Shown here: piece after piece, positions 27,331-38,765 of the stretch | Layout of the letters: every line of letters starts with the position of its first letter | Numbering within the stretch: the stretch's first letter is position 1 | Assembly: GCF_003073045.1 (NCBI RefSeq) | Contig: NC_037593.1 | Coordinates: 10,216,735 to 10,280,734, forward strand | Source of the DNA: Pomacea canaliculata | Taxonomy: Eukaryota; Mollusca; Gastropoda; Architaenioglossa; Ampullariidae | Length of the DNA: 64,000 nucleotides | Direction: 5' to 3' | Position numbers and translations under genes: made by a program | The notes under the pieces: generated by a model | The model's input: only the letters and a program-made list of their open reading frames with translations | Databases searched by the model: none | What the model was told of the DNA's origin: nothing

Positions 27331-30300
27331 ATGAATTTTCGGACCATAATGCACATGTATGGTAAGCTAAAGACACAAACACTCATTTTTTACTACGTAA
27401 TATGGTTATTATTCTAGTATATGTGTGTATACATGAAACCACATTATCGTCTGTTTATGAACCAATGCAGCAATTTTATTTTCATGAAGAGTTGCAGATT
27501 GTGGTCAGAAGATTAGATTTTACTTAAGAATTGAGTGGTTGATTGTAAATAAACTAAATATATATGACTTGATTCAGCAGGCTTTACATGGTCACATGTG
27601 GTCCATGGCCTGAAGAATCAGTCAATGCAGCAAGGGAACAAACCTATTCGTCAGGTGCCTTCATGTTCCCGGTTCAAATGGCTGAGCACACAAACCTCAA
27701 CAGGACCTCCACTAAACAGCCTTTCAGACCACCAGGTATCATCCTCAGAACATAAAGAAAATCAGGAAATAGGAAACATCCGTGGAGTTGGCCGCAATGA
27801 GGGTAATTATTAATAAGTGACTGGTTCTCAAAATCATTATCCACAATTGTTAATGGCATGGTCCTGTTTCCTAGCTCTAAGCACCAGACGTGCAGCAGAG
27901 TTCTGTACTCTCTGGAGTTTGTGAAGAAGGTATTTAGAGCAGCCAGCAAGCAAGGAGTTGCAGTAATCAAGTCTGGATAAAACAAACGCACAGACAAGAG
28001 TGTGTGTAGATAGCATGTGATGGATGGCACTGATCTTGCGTATCTCATAATCGGCAGATTGACAGACAGCTGTAACTTGTTTAGTAAGAGTCATAGTTAT
28101 AGTTATGGGATAGCAAAATGTATTTTCACCCCGTAGATGGATATATGGTATAGAACAATCATCTCCCCCTCCCTTGTTGCAATATGTTTTGTATGCATGT
28201 GTATGTCATATAGGTCTAATGCACTTTAACATATCTCTAACTCATCCATCAGTTGTAATAGATAAATGCACTGTTTTTATCATTTTTCTGTGCTTTACTT
28301 ATCTTTATTTTTAGATAGTATATAACAGAAAATCAAGTAAAACTTAAACTGATACAATATATCAAACAAGAAAAAATTAGATGTCATCTCAAAATATTTG
28401 AGAATCTTTTCCCAGATGAACAAATCTCAAGACTACTTCTTCCACCTGATCAACCTGCTGATGCCCGAATATTGCGGGTGGCCATTATAGGACTGCCCAA
28501 CTCAGGGAAATCCACCTTAACCAACAGACTTCTGGGATGGCGGGTATTGCATGTTATTACAATTATTATGTCTTATTATTAGTAGTATTAATTATTATTA
28601 TATAGTAGGCATCATTTTATTGTATAATTTTGCAGATTAGTGTAATGGGCATGAGTATTATTTACACACATCATAGTCTGTTTAACCTTTGCATGCATGT
28701 CAACACAATATTTACAACTATGTTCAAACACATGCACAAGCCCTCTCTTTTTTTGTGCTGTGGATTATTACGCTGTTATTAAGAATAGTTTTGTTTTTTA
28801 GTTGTGCAGGAAAATCAAATCTTTCTTCTATTTTATCTAAATTTTCTGGCTCAACTAAAAAACTCGAGCAAAATTCCCCCCTCCCACCCACCATCTAAAA
28901 AGCACACAGATATACCTATGTGCATGTCTACTGCAAATTTGGAAATTTCAGACATTCACAGCAAGTCTGTATGTTAAAGATATTTTCTTTCTAATCCAGG
29001 TCTCCTCAGTGTCAAAAAAGGTCCACACTACCAGGAAAAATACCTCAGGCATCATGACACAAAGCAATGTTCAGATTGTGAGTGTAATGTAATGAATTTC
29101 TGGTGCTACTTGTAATATTTAGACATTAGGAAGAGACTGCAAGACTGCAATGACATCTTTGTGTTTGTGTGTTTGTGGATGCATTTGCTTGTTGTAGTCA
29201 ACCAATTTCTAAAGAAACAGGGTGTCCCACTCGGGGCTGACCCTTGAAAATTTTGAATAACTTGGGAACGTGTTGGGAAGGTAAGTTGTAAGAACCTGAA
29301 CATAATTTATTTAATGCAAAACAAGTCTACATGAAGGAAGATGCTGAAAATCTCCTCCCCCAACATCTGCACTCAAGGCAATAGAACGCTCAATTATTGT
29401 GATTGTCCTCTGCAACATGTCACTGACGTGGTATGGCTTGATTTTCCCTGGCAGCTCATTGACAGGTAGACTTTGAGTACCCACTTTCTTGAGTAAGCGA
29501 CATATTGATTTTTGGGGGAAATTTTCCAAAGGGTCCTTAATGTCTTGCACAGTCTCATCAGACATGCGAGGTCATCACCACAATACGGATCCACCAGGAT
29601 TCCTGTCTCATCCCACCTTTTGGACAAGTTTTTGATGGTGTTCTTGCTAGGTGGAGTTCTTCCTTCAAATTTCTTCCGATATTGTCACTGACACTGTGTT
29701 ACGGACCATGTGACCCAGTACGTAAAACGCTCTCTGTGGTACTTCATGCTTGCTTTCACCACTCTGCAGGAATGGAGTCTAGGCGTTAGTCATCTGTGCC
29801 ACGCCATGATGGGCTGGCGCTTTGGAGCCACCATAGCAGCACTCACTACTCTACTGCCTCTTTATGACAATTCTGCATTAAATAAGAAATATTTTGAGCC
29901 TTGTTGCATGATGTTAAATGCACATGTTGCAGAGTGATATGCATTTTTAAAGGGTCAGCCCCCAAGTAGGACACCCTGTATAAAACTTCAAAATAAAGAA
30001 CTTAAACTGATTATATCTTCATCAAATGGATAGCTAACAAGAACTTAAAAGTCAGGCAGACTTTGGTTGACATGGAAAAAAATTTATGTTATTTGCATTT
30101 TTTTTCACTGTACATTATTTTTTAATGGATCTATATAATTAGAGAATTTGAGCTAGATAAATGTGAATTCTCGTTCTTCTAAGAAGGGTTTGTTATCTGT
30201 TAACTGAAATATTTGGTAATCGGTTGGTTACCTTGTAGTCTATAGATGAGATTTTTTTGTTAATTTTTATGTTTAAAACTTGTCCATTTGTAACATTACT

Positions 30301-33300
30301 AGGTCTTTTTGGACACCCCTGGAATTTTGGACCTGGCAAGTCGGAAACGGTAAGTAATGACCACTTTCCTATAAGCAATTGGCTTGGGGTCACACTTAGC
30401 CATGATTTTACGCTGCTTCCTCAGGGTAAAACATGCCCCCCCCCCCATCCACCCTTTGAGGTCAACTTCATCCTCCCATACTTTGTTCAGAACATGTTAC
30501 CCTTTGGCTCCTTATCCCCCACAAAATCTGCTGTGCTAGCCAGCTCACCCTTATCTACACAAGTCCTTGTGCTTGGGACAATCTACCCATGCCCTTCTGC
30601 CAGGCTGCCTCTTCAGTGGTTTCAAGAAGCACCTTAAAACTCATCACTTTAAAGTAGTATTTGCAAGCAACGAACCTCAACAGCTCCTTTAAATGTTTTA
30701 TATGATCAGCATTCCATACAAGATTCCTAGTTAAAGGTTTAGTACTAGATTTTTTTTTTTTTAAATACAGTACTGTACCTACTGTTTCATCTGCAACAAG
30801 TTAAAATGACCACTGAGGAAATGTTCTGTTTGCAGACATAATCTTGAAAAGGAAATGGTTATAGACCCTGAGAGAAGTCTTCAATACGCCCATCTTGGTG
30901 AGTTACAGACTTTTGTTGAATTTCTGAAACTTACGTTTAGCTCAGGGGTGGGCAAATAGCGGCCCGCGGGCCGCATGCGGCCCGCCAAGTGGTTCTCTGC
31001 GGCCCGCAGAAGCCCTTTGGCAACACAAAAAAAAAATATTACCGAAAACAAGTTACGCTTAGTCCCTTCCCACGCCTGCTGCGTACGTAATGGCCGGCCT
31101 TGAACTGTCTCGCCGGTAGCCAGTGGACCCTTTGTTACACGAGTTACGAAGCGGCCTGACCAACTTAATTTAGGAAGGTCATGACCAGACAGTGCGGGTG
31201 GGGGGATGTAGACGCGCCGTTAGGTAAGGTGACCAGACGTTCATGTTGATGATGCACCTGATGAATTACAACTTGAACTGATACACCTTCAATCAGATCA
31301 TGCATCGAAGGAAAGGTTTTATTCCCTGTCACTGGTTGAGTTTTATAAGTGCCTCTCCAACAAATCATTTCCTTGTTTAAGAGTATTTGCTGCCCAACTA
31401 TTTTCAACATTTGGTTCAAGTTACATCTGTGAGCAAAGTTTTTCCTGCATGAATATAAACAAGTCAAAGAACAGGTCATTGCTTTCAGATGCAAACTTGC
31501 AGTCAGTTATGAGAGTATCTACCAGTAATTTTGAGCCAAATTTTAAAAGAATTGTTCAGCAAAATTGTATTCAAAAATATTTTTCTCATTAAATTGTGTG
31601 TGCTTAATTGTTCATTCTGGTTTTATATTTATTCCTACAGTGTTACATATTTCATGTGCTCATTATTAAATAAATGCGTTTGTTTACAATTTGGCGATTT
31701 TACGTCGTTTTTGTATTCAATTACAAGGTGCGGCCCTCGGACTAGTCATGACCCAGCAATGCGGCCCTCGCAACAAAAAAGTTTGCCCACCCCTGGTTTA
31801 GCTAGTTGATGTAAACATTTACCCTGACTGTCTGAAATGCATGAGGTTTCCTCATGTTAATCAAGGCTTGAAGGATTTAGCATTGTTCTTAAAGAGTAAA
31901 ATATTCTACATAGACATGCATAGATATCACAACGCTGTTAAATGTAGGATTACAAAATGTAAAGAGATACATGAAATAACTGCTTTTTCTGATCTTTTGC
32001 TTATCCTTTGAGTATTTTTTTTTTTTTTTTTTTTTTTTTTTGGCCATTATATGTTTATGTTACCCAGTTGAAATTTTTCTGAGTTTTTGGCAGAGACTGA
32101 GTTTAGGTAGGCCTCTTTGTGAAAATGATAAGATATTAGCATGTCATGGTAGGATGTGGATTTGATTGTGTGGTGCGTCTTGATGAGATATGAGTATCCA
32201 ATGTGGTCTTGACTGGATTGTCCAGTGGCTGTAGTGGTGGATGTCTCCAACAGATGGACTTGCAATTATCTTGATCCCTTAATACTTCAAATACTTCATC
32301 TTCACAAAGACAAACCTACCATTCTTGTCCTCAATAAGGTATTATTTCCTATTTACCCTTCTTGTGGCAGCATACTTTTATGCAACACATTAGCACTGTA
32401 TCCATCATTTGAGTCTGTCAGTCCATCAGTTCTTTATTTCAAATGCGCATGCATCTGAGTCTGACATTGCATGAAAGGACATGGACATCAGATAAAATAA
32501 GCATGAAGCAACTAAGAGATTACAGATGTTGGTGATTAAGAGACAGCACCGCTCTTAGGGTTGGGAGATGGTATGATTCTTATTTTTATAATCATTTCAA
32601 ACAGGTTATTGTAGAGTGAATTGCTAAGGAGCCAGTAGAGTTGATTAAGTAAATGGCACATGGAATAAATGGGTTGTGATGATTTGTTCTGCATACAAAA
32701 CATATATACTGATGGTGTACATGACAAATCTGTCCCTCGAAAAAAATTTATTCCATAACGGTTTCCATGTGTTTTGCCTCAGTAGCTGTCAGAAGACATC
32801 AAGGGGATGTATCCTGTCATGTAAACTGTAACAGTTCTTTCCTCTCTTGTCACAGGTGGATATACTTAAGCAAAAGCAATTGCTTCTGCAGTTAACACGA
32901 GAGTTGACTCAGGGGATTGTAGGAGGTAAGCCGTTGCCTGCGAAATCCAAGAAGAAATCAGAAGCAGATCGGGTGCCAGACTTCAATACCTTGTTTGATG
33001 CTATGGAAAAACATAGTCAGAACCCACTTGTACAGTCTGAGTCCATGAACCAAGAACAAGGTTTGTGTGTGCGCATGTATGCATGTGTGTGTGCACACAT
33101 GTCCAAAGAAACCACAGTGAAGTTGCAATTTAAGAGAAATATCATGATATAAAGTGCTGTGAATACTTCATGTACAGCACAATAACCAACTGAGAGATGA
33201 TGCCATGTTCCAAGAAGTGTGGCATGGGTGACAAGCTTATAACTGAGTTGTAAAAGCAAGAGTTAATTATCACATGGATTGTATTTTATGTAAATGGTGA

Positions 33301-35340
33301 CAATATGACACAAAACAGCGCTGAATCGCAAGTGGTAAGTTTAATCATTTACAGTAATGCTTGTTTAAAATGCATTTGGTATTCATAATAATAATATTAC
33401 AGGTTATGCTTTGCAATATATTATCCATAAATACTGTTTAAAAAAATAATGGTGTGTTTCTCTAAATGTATGATGTATTGATGTATTACATCACTCAGAG
33501 AGGGTACTTGAAGGAGAGACAATTTCACTTCTCCCAACGGAGCCAGAACTACTTTCTACAAGAGCAAAAGATGCAAAACCATCAGAAAACGGAGAGGCAA
33601 AAGTGTCTGCAGAGCAGCAAGACTGGACAGATTATTTCAAAAGGGTTCAGCAGGCTCGCAGGGCAGTGCGCAACTTGAAAGGATGGCCACACTTCAGTCA
33701 CGTCTTCATGGTTTCAGCCCTGTCAGGAGACGGGATCGCAGATCTCAAAGTAAAGTTTTCACCTACTTATAATTTACTTCCTAATTGTCTCTCTGTCAAA
33801 CAGAACTCATATGAACTGGATTTACATAGTCTGTACGTCTATCTGGCCTTGGTGAGAGGGTTACCCAATATGTAATTTGAAGATCAGAAATGATGGCACT
33901 TGGGTTTGTCAAGCTCTTGTACCGAACCATTTTTCACAATTTTCACCAACTCTTAGATTAGATGCTGTTGAATAGAGATAGGCAGTGGTTAGGAAAATAT
34001 GTAGCATTCTTAAGGTAGTAGCTGTGGGTCAGTGAACTAGGATTGTATGTTTACTTTCATACGAAATACATCCTTTTCCCATTATCATCAGGTATCCTCA
34101 CGCAAGGTCATTAAAGAAATGACATTGATATGCAGTCTTTAAACTACTGAGACCCAAAATATAACACACTCCTAAATATAATGCTAATGAAAGGTACTAC
34201 TACTGATGTATTCCCAGGACTTTCTCATCAAAAGTGCTCATCCAGGTGATTGGGACTATCACAGTTCACTGGTCACAACCCAGAATCCACAAGAAGTGGT
34301 ACTGATGTGTGTGCGTGAAAAACTGCTCGAGCATTTGAAGGATGAGGTCCCCTACATTCTAGATCTGGTAAGTATCTCCAGTAGCTGTAATGTGGTGGTG
34401 CTGATGCTGGCATCATAACTGATTATTGTTTTGTCGACTGGAAATTTTATCACAGCTTTTTTATTTTTGATGCATTCCTGCAATTATCAAAACCAACACC
34501 AGCTCAATGCCAACACCAAAACATGTCATTGCTGCCATTTGTGTGAATTTTCAAAGTCTTAGTCATGCAAAATGATCCTGGTGCCATTTCTTGTGCAAGA
34601 TATAGTACAAAAGCATTTAGTATACTTGAGGGCGGTCCAGTATAGTTCTGATTTAGTTAACTCTTTCTATACTACAGTTTGCACCCATGAATGTGAACAT
34701 CATCATAGTTCAATTGCATCAATACACTCATATCAGACTAGTTAAAAAGTTTATTACACTTCTATGTGGCAACTATAATCACAACAATCTTGTCTGGACA
34801 GGACATGGTTCTATGGGAAGTTGATAAGGATGGAATTTTGAACATCATCATGAATGTCATAGGTTTCAACAAGCGCCATGTGGTATGAACATCTTCAACT
34901 TTTTTTTTTTTTTTTAAACAAGGGGTGCTGGTGTGAGGCTTGGAATCTACACAGAGATGACTAGTTTTGGCTTCCTCTCTAAACAGAATAAATTAAAATT
35001 TGATGTTCTGCATCATTAGAAGAGCTTTAATTTGAAGAATACATTATCATAAACTTGCACTTGTTTATAAAAATTGTCCTTTTTTTTAAATATCTTTAAA
35101 ATATCCTTTACTAGAAATATAGTGTCCATTTTGTGAAATGAATAATAAACGATTCAATAGTGTCCATTTCACCATAACTTTTTTGTCTTTGATTGCCAGG
35201 GTTTTCTCCTAAGGCATCAAGGGAAAACAATTCAGACAATTGCCCAGGAAGCAAAGCAGGAAATGATGAACACATTTCGTTGTGAGATACGGCTGAAATT
35301 AATTGTTAAAATGACACCTAAAAAGCGGCGTAGCCTGTGA
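27331..35340 (+). CDS. ERAL1: Era-like mitochondrial GTPase
   Basis: Twelve exons, all in phase: 27331-27361, 27581-27735, 28319-28543, 29000-29077, 30303-30349, 30836-30897, 32226-32338, 32856-33060, 33499-33749, 34218-34367, 34802-34882, 35200-35340. The product is 512 residues (human 437). The N-terminus is basic and lacks acidic residues over its first stretch ([12 protein letters not shown]), fitting mitochondrial import. GTPase motifs: G1 GLPNSGKS (120-127), G3 DTPG (167-170), G4 NKVD (236-239), G5 SALSG. The C-terminus aligns with human ERAL1 ([43 protein letters not shown]) and is the KH domain. ERAL1 binds 12S rRNA in small mitoribosomal subunit assembly. Between G4 and G5 there is a long charged insert. 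The KH loop reads LRHQGK where human has IGPKGH, so the first Gly of GxxG is Arg. Confidence 0.93.
27836..28094 (-). mobile_element. LINE fragment (reverse transcriptase C-terminal part)
   Basis: On the minus strand it reads [20 protein letters not shown] and then [16 protein letters not shown], the region just after the RT palm in CR1/L2/Jockey-type non-LTR elements. It lies in ERAL1 intron 2 and is 5'-truncated. The same family occurs at 47720-48560. Confidence 0.75.
29218..29978 (-). mobile_element. Tc1/mariner-like element remnant, 761 bp
   Basis: Inverted ends of about 36 bp start CAGGGTGTCCYACT, with an inner arm GGGGCTGACCCTT, at 29218 and mirrored to 29978. Inside, minus-strand frames keep a helix-turn-helix stretch of transposase type ([18 protein letters not shown]-like, SPQKS-like, RRL-like). 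The coding part is short and broken into two frames (29311-29627). I could not see a clean TA duplication, so the family is tentative. It sits in an ERAL1 intron. Confidence 0.6.
30943..31795 (+). mobile_element. hAT element remnant, 853 bp, in ERAL1 intron
   Basis: Ends are CAGGGGTGGGCAAA and its complement, with a perfect 8 bp target duplication GTTTAGCT at 30935-30942 and 31796-31803. A GC-rich palindromic GCGGCCCGCGGGCCGC block follows the left end. A plus-strand frame at about 31378-31592 keeps the transposase C-terminus ([28 protein letters not shown]), the hAT dimerisation region. The rest of the gene is deleted. Confidence 0.9.
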
Positions 35341-35472
35341 TGATGTGCAACATCTAATGCTTTTTAGATAATGGTTGTAGACTTCTGTCTACAAGCAGGA
35401 CTGTGTTGTTATCTTTGATGACAGTAGTGCTGACAGAAAAGATAAGATGATAGATGTCATTTTCATCGATTA

Positions 35473-35478
35473 AATAAA
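35473..35478 (+). terminator. Likely ERAL1 polyadenylation signal
   Basis: AATAAA lies 133 bp after the ERAL1 stop codon, followed by a T-rich stretch. Confidence 0.55.
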
Positions 35479-37170
35479 ATAATTTTTATGTTTCTACCTT
35501 GCTTCTTGAATCAACTTTACAGATATGGGACTTTGCTAATGGGTTTTAATGGAATTTTTGAAAATGAGTCTTGCCATTGGAAAAATCCTTATCAAAGTAC
35601 TTATGCTGATTAGCCAACATGCTTTCTGGATCAGAGGAAGCTAACTGTCAATCTACTATCTGGGTCACAGCTCTATATCTGTTGAACTCTAGATGCACCA
35701 AAGCATTGTGTGCCAGTTTTACACTCATTCCCAGGATCATAAAGTGAAATGCACATCAAGCTGGACATGCATTAAACTCATTTCTCTCACAGTTAAAGAA
35801 AATCACACATTAAAAAATTAAGTTTTATGCAAGGAAATGTGGAGTTTTCAAGCTTTAATGCAATATCAATTACATTTATTTTCTGAATAATCCCATACCA
35901 AAACATGTTTTACAATCTCTCTCCTGAATGCAAACACACATCCAGCTATGGTATACAACCAAAAAAAAAAAAAATGGAAAAAACTATTGTATAGTGTAGA
36001 AAGACAGACACACTAATAATGCACAAAAAATGAGACAATGAGCTTTGACAATTACAATCCAGCAAGAATGAACCACAAAATCCATCTCCTTCAACACCAA
36101 CTTGGATAGTTACATATGAGCAGTTGTCAAAAATTCTTCCCTACCCTCTTCAACACATTCACATATGCAGGGCAACAAGAAACCTGGAACATTCTGAGGA
36201 AATACTGCCATTGACTAGCGAATAGTCTTTGCTTCAATCAATAAGTTTTTGCTATTGTTATTGTTCTATGCCTCTACTGTTGGTAGACAGCTTAAATGAC
36301 ACAGTGTTGATGCTGAGTCAGCAAACTGCTGGTATTGCTGCTGTTATAGCAGTAGGGCAAAGAAAATAAATCCAGTGAACTCTGTATGCATCACTGATAC
36401 CCTCTTGCATGCATTAAAATATGCCCTCTGATAGTACACTGACACTGAAAATTTCGTGCATTGCTACAGTCAATTATGTTTACGTCTGGTTGCATTCTTT
36501 AACTTTTAAAAAAAAGTCTTTATGATAAATTTGTCCACTATTCTAAAACAGAATATTTGTTAATGTCACATATCAAACGTACAGCAAAAAAATCATATCA
36601 AAGTTATTATCACACCAGGAACTACTTTTTTTGTCGCAAAAGATATACATTCTCGCCTATTTGATCATGCCACAAGCTTGTGCCCCCCCCAAAACCCCAT
36701 TTTTATGCTTGCTTTACATCAGTTTAGGGAGATAACCACCAAAAGAAAGTAACAGTGAGAGAGTGTGCATGAGAGAGAGAATGACTCCATAAGCTCACAC
36801 AGGAGGGTTAATACCAGAAAATCTAAAATAATTTTCAGTTCCTATTATTTTCATTATCTCATCATATATGGTGAAGAAAGTGAACCCTGTGATTTTATGA
36901 TTCCAAGATCATATGAACAGGTTCTTGCAAAGCAGAAGAGCTACAAAACTGGTCAGTTCTTAAATAATTTGTCAATAATAGCCCATGATTCATGATGCAC
37001 ATGCATTATTTGGCTACCTGACTGCAAGTGTCTTGACAAATCTAAAACACCATTTGATCTAAAATGATGAGACTATTCTACAGATATAAAATGCTACATA
37101 TAAGCTATTTTGTACATTATCATGCTACCCTGCAACATTACTATTCCAGGATATTTGAGATGTTCTAGGG

Positions 37171-37549
37171 CAGTGATGCACAACCTACGGCCCGCGAAAC
37201 TTCTGCCCACAGTGCAGGAAATCGGCATGTTAGTAATAAAAGAAGACCTTAAAAAAACGAAAAAAGGAAGAAGAAGTATTTATCCCCACGTAGGGGAGTT
37301 TCCCAATCTTTTTTTTCGATGGACGAACATTTCGATTCAGTGCTCGGACTTGGTGTCTCTACAATGCAGCCGAACATTGAGAAGTTGGTTTCGGGAAAAC
37401 AACTTCAAATATCCCACTAATTAGTACATAATTAATGGTATCTGCTCTATTTTTTTTTTTCTTTTTTGTATTTTTGCGGTGAAGTGGTCCGCGACACGGC
37501 TGTCCGAAATGGATATGGCCCGCAGGCCGAAAAAGGTTGGGCATCACTG
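37171..37549. mobile_element. hAT MITE, copy 1
   Basis: Ends are CAGTGATGCACAACCT and AGGTTGGGCATCACTG, with an exact 8 bp duplication TTCTAGGG at 37163-37170 and 37550-37557. Subterminal GGCCCGC motifs lie at both sides. It shares most of its length with the copy at 57886-58304 and has no coding capacity. Confidence 0.92.
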
Positions 37550-38706
37550 TTCTAGGGGAATCTGTTTTAAATCCCAAAATAGTTTATAAAAGTAGACAAA
37601 GACCATAACTTTAAATATTATAGAGATGGTAATCTAGTAAGCCCTGTCTTAGTCTAAACAGAATGGCACATAGCCAAATAAATACTTGGTCACCTTATTG
37701 TTTTTCTTCCAGGCATTTGCTTTTGTTTTTAAAACTCAGACCTAATACCAACACAAAGTACTGTTAACATCCAAAAGAAAAGTAGCTGCAAAGTACACTG
37801 ATCTCATCATAATTAATCAATGTTCTGTTTAGCCAAGGTCTACAAGTCATGTAATTAAAATTCCTATCACTCAACATGCTATTTGAGAAGATGACAAAGG
37901 CATACAAGAAAGTTGAGGGTGCTAGCTCTCTGTTTCTTAGCGTCAGTCTATTTTGATTTAGAGTGCCTATTGTTTGACCTACACTTTTTGCCAGCATCCT
38001 TATCCTTATGCTGGATTAATTCCTTGCCTGTGATCTTTTTATCATCTACTACTTAAAATTTTATATCTGTTGGTCTTTTCCAACTACATAACTATCAATG
38101 AATAGGGAGAGCAGAGGATGCTACATCACAGCATATAAGCTGGCCATAGGGTTAACTATAAGACAGCACCTGCTCTTTTCCTACTGCTGCTAACCCACAG
38201 TTCTTTGGGTTCCATCACATTTACTTTATTATACAGAGCTTTCATTTTCAGTCGGTAGTTACCATCCTGTAAGAACATAGGAGTCATTGTGTGGTCAAAA
38301 CAGATGTAAAAAAACTGCATCATGACCTTTGTCATTCATTCACAGAAGTGTATAACGTCACCATACTTATACAAAAGTGTAGTGTCATCATATTTCTACA
38401 AAAGTTTATGGTGACTGTGACAAGGGATGTTTGTATTTGGGACAGAAGTTTATGCCATTGACACAGTCAGCATGAAGTGCATGTAATACCATGAAGAGAA
38501 AAACTAATGATGTGCCTGGGTCCACGTGTTCATACTCTTATGAGACTTAAGTTTGCTTTATGCTGGTTGCTTCATGGACATTTTGTCTTTTTTTAAAAAA
38601 TATCAACCAAGTTTTTTTGTTTGTTTTTTTTTTTTAGTAAAGTGCTATGAGCCTGGCTTTGGTTTGAGAACTGCACCATATAAGCTCACTGATTATAATA
38701 ATGTGA

Positions 38707-38765
38707 TTTCTATTTTATAGCACCTTTTCCCACTATAAAGGCAGACTCAAAGTGCTTTACAAAAC
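38707..38765 (-). mobile_element. Short LINE/SINE 3' tail
   Basis: On the minus strand it reads AAAGCACTTTGAGTCTGCCT and then GGTGCTATAAAATAGAAAT, the conserved tail box (AAGCGC...GCGCTATAAA) shared by many LINEs and SINEs. The body is missing. Confidence 0.55.

Noticed and set aside
32018-32041. Long T run as a retroelement tail
   Set aside because: No SINE or LINE body adjoins it and no target duplication is visible; treated as a homopolymer near an ERAL1 acceptor.
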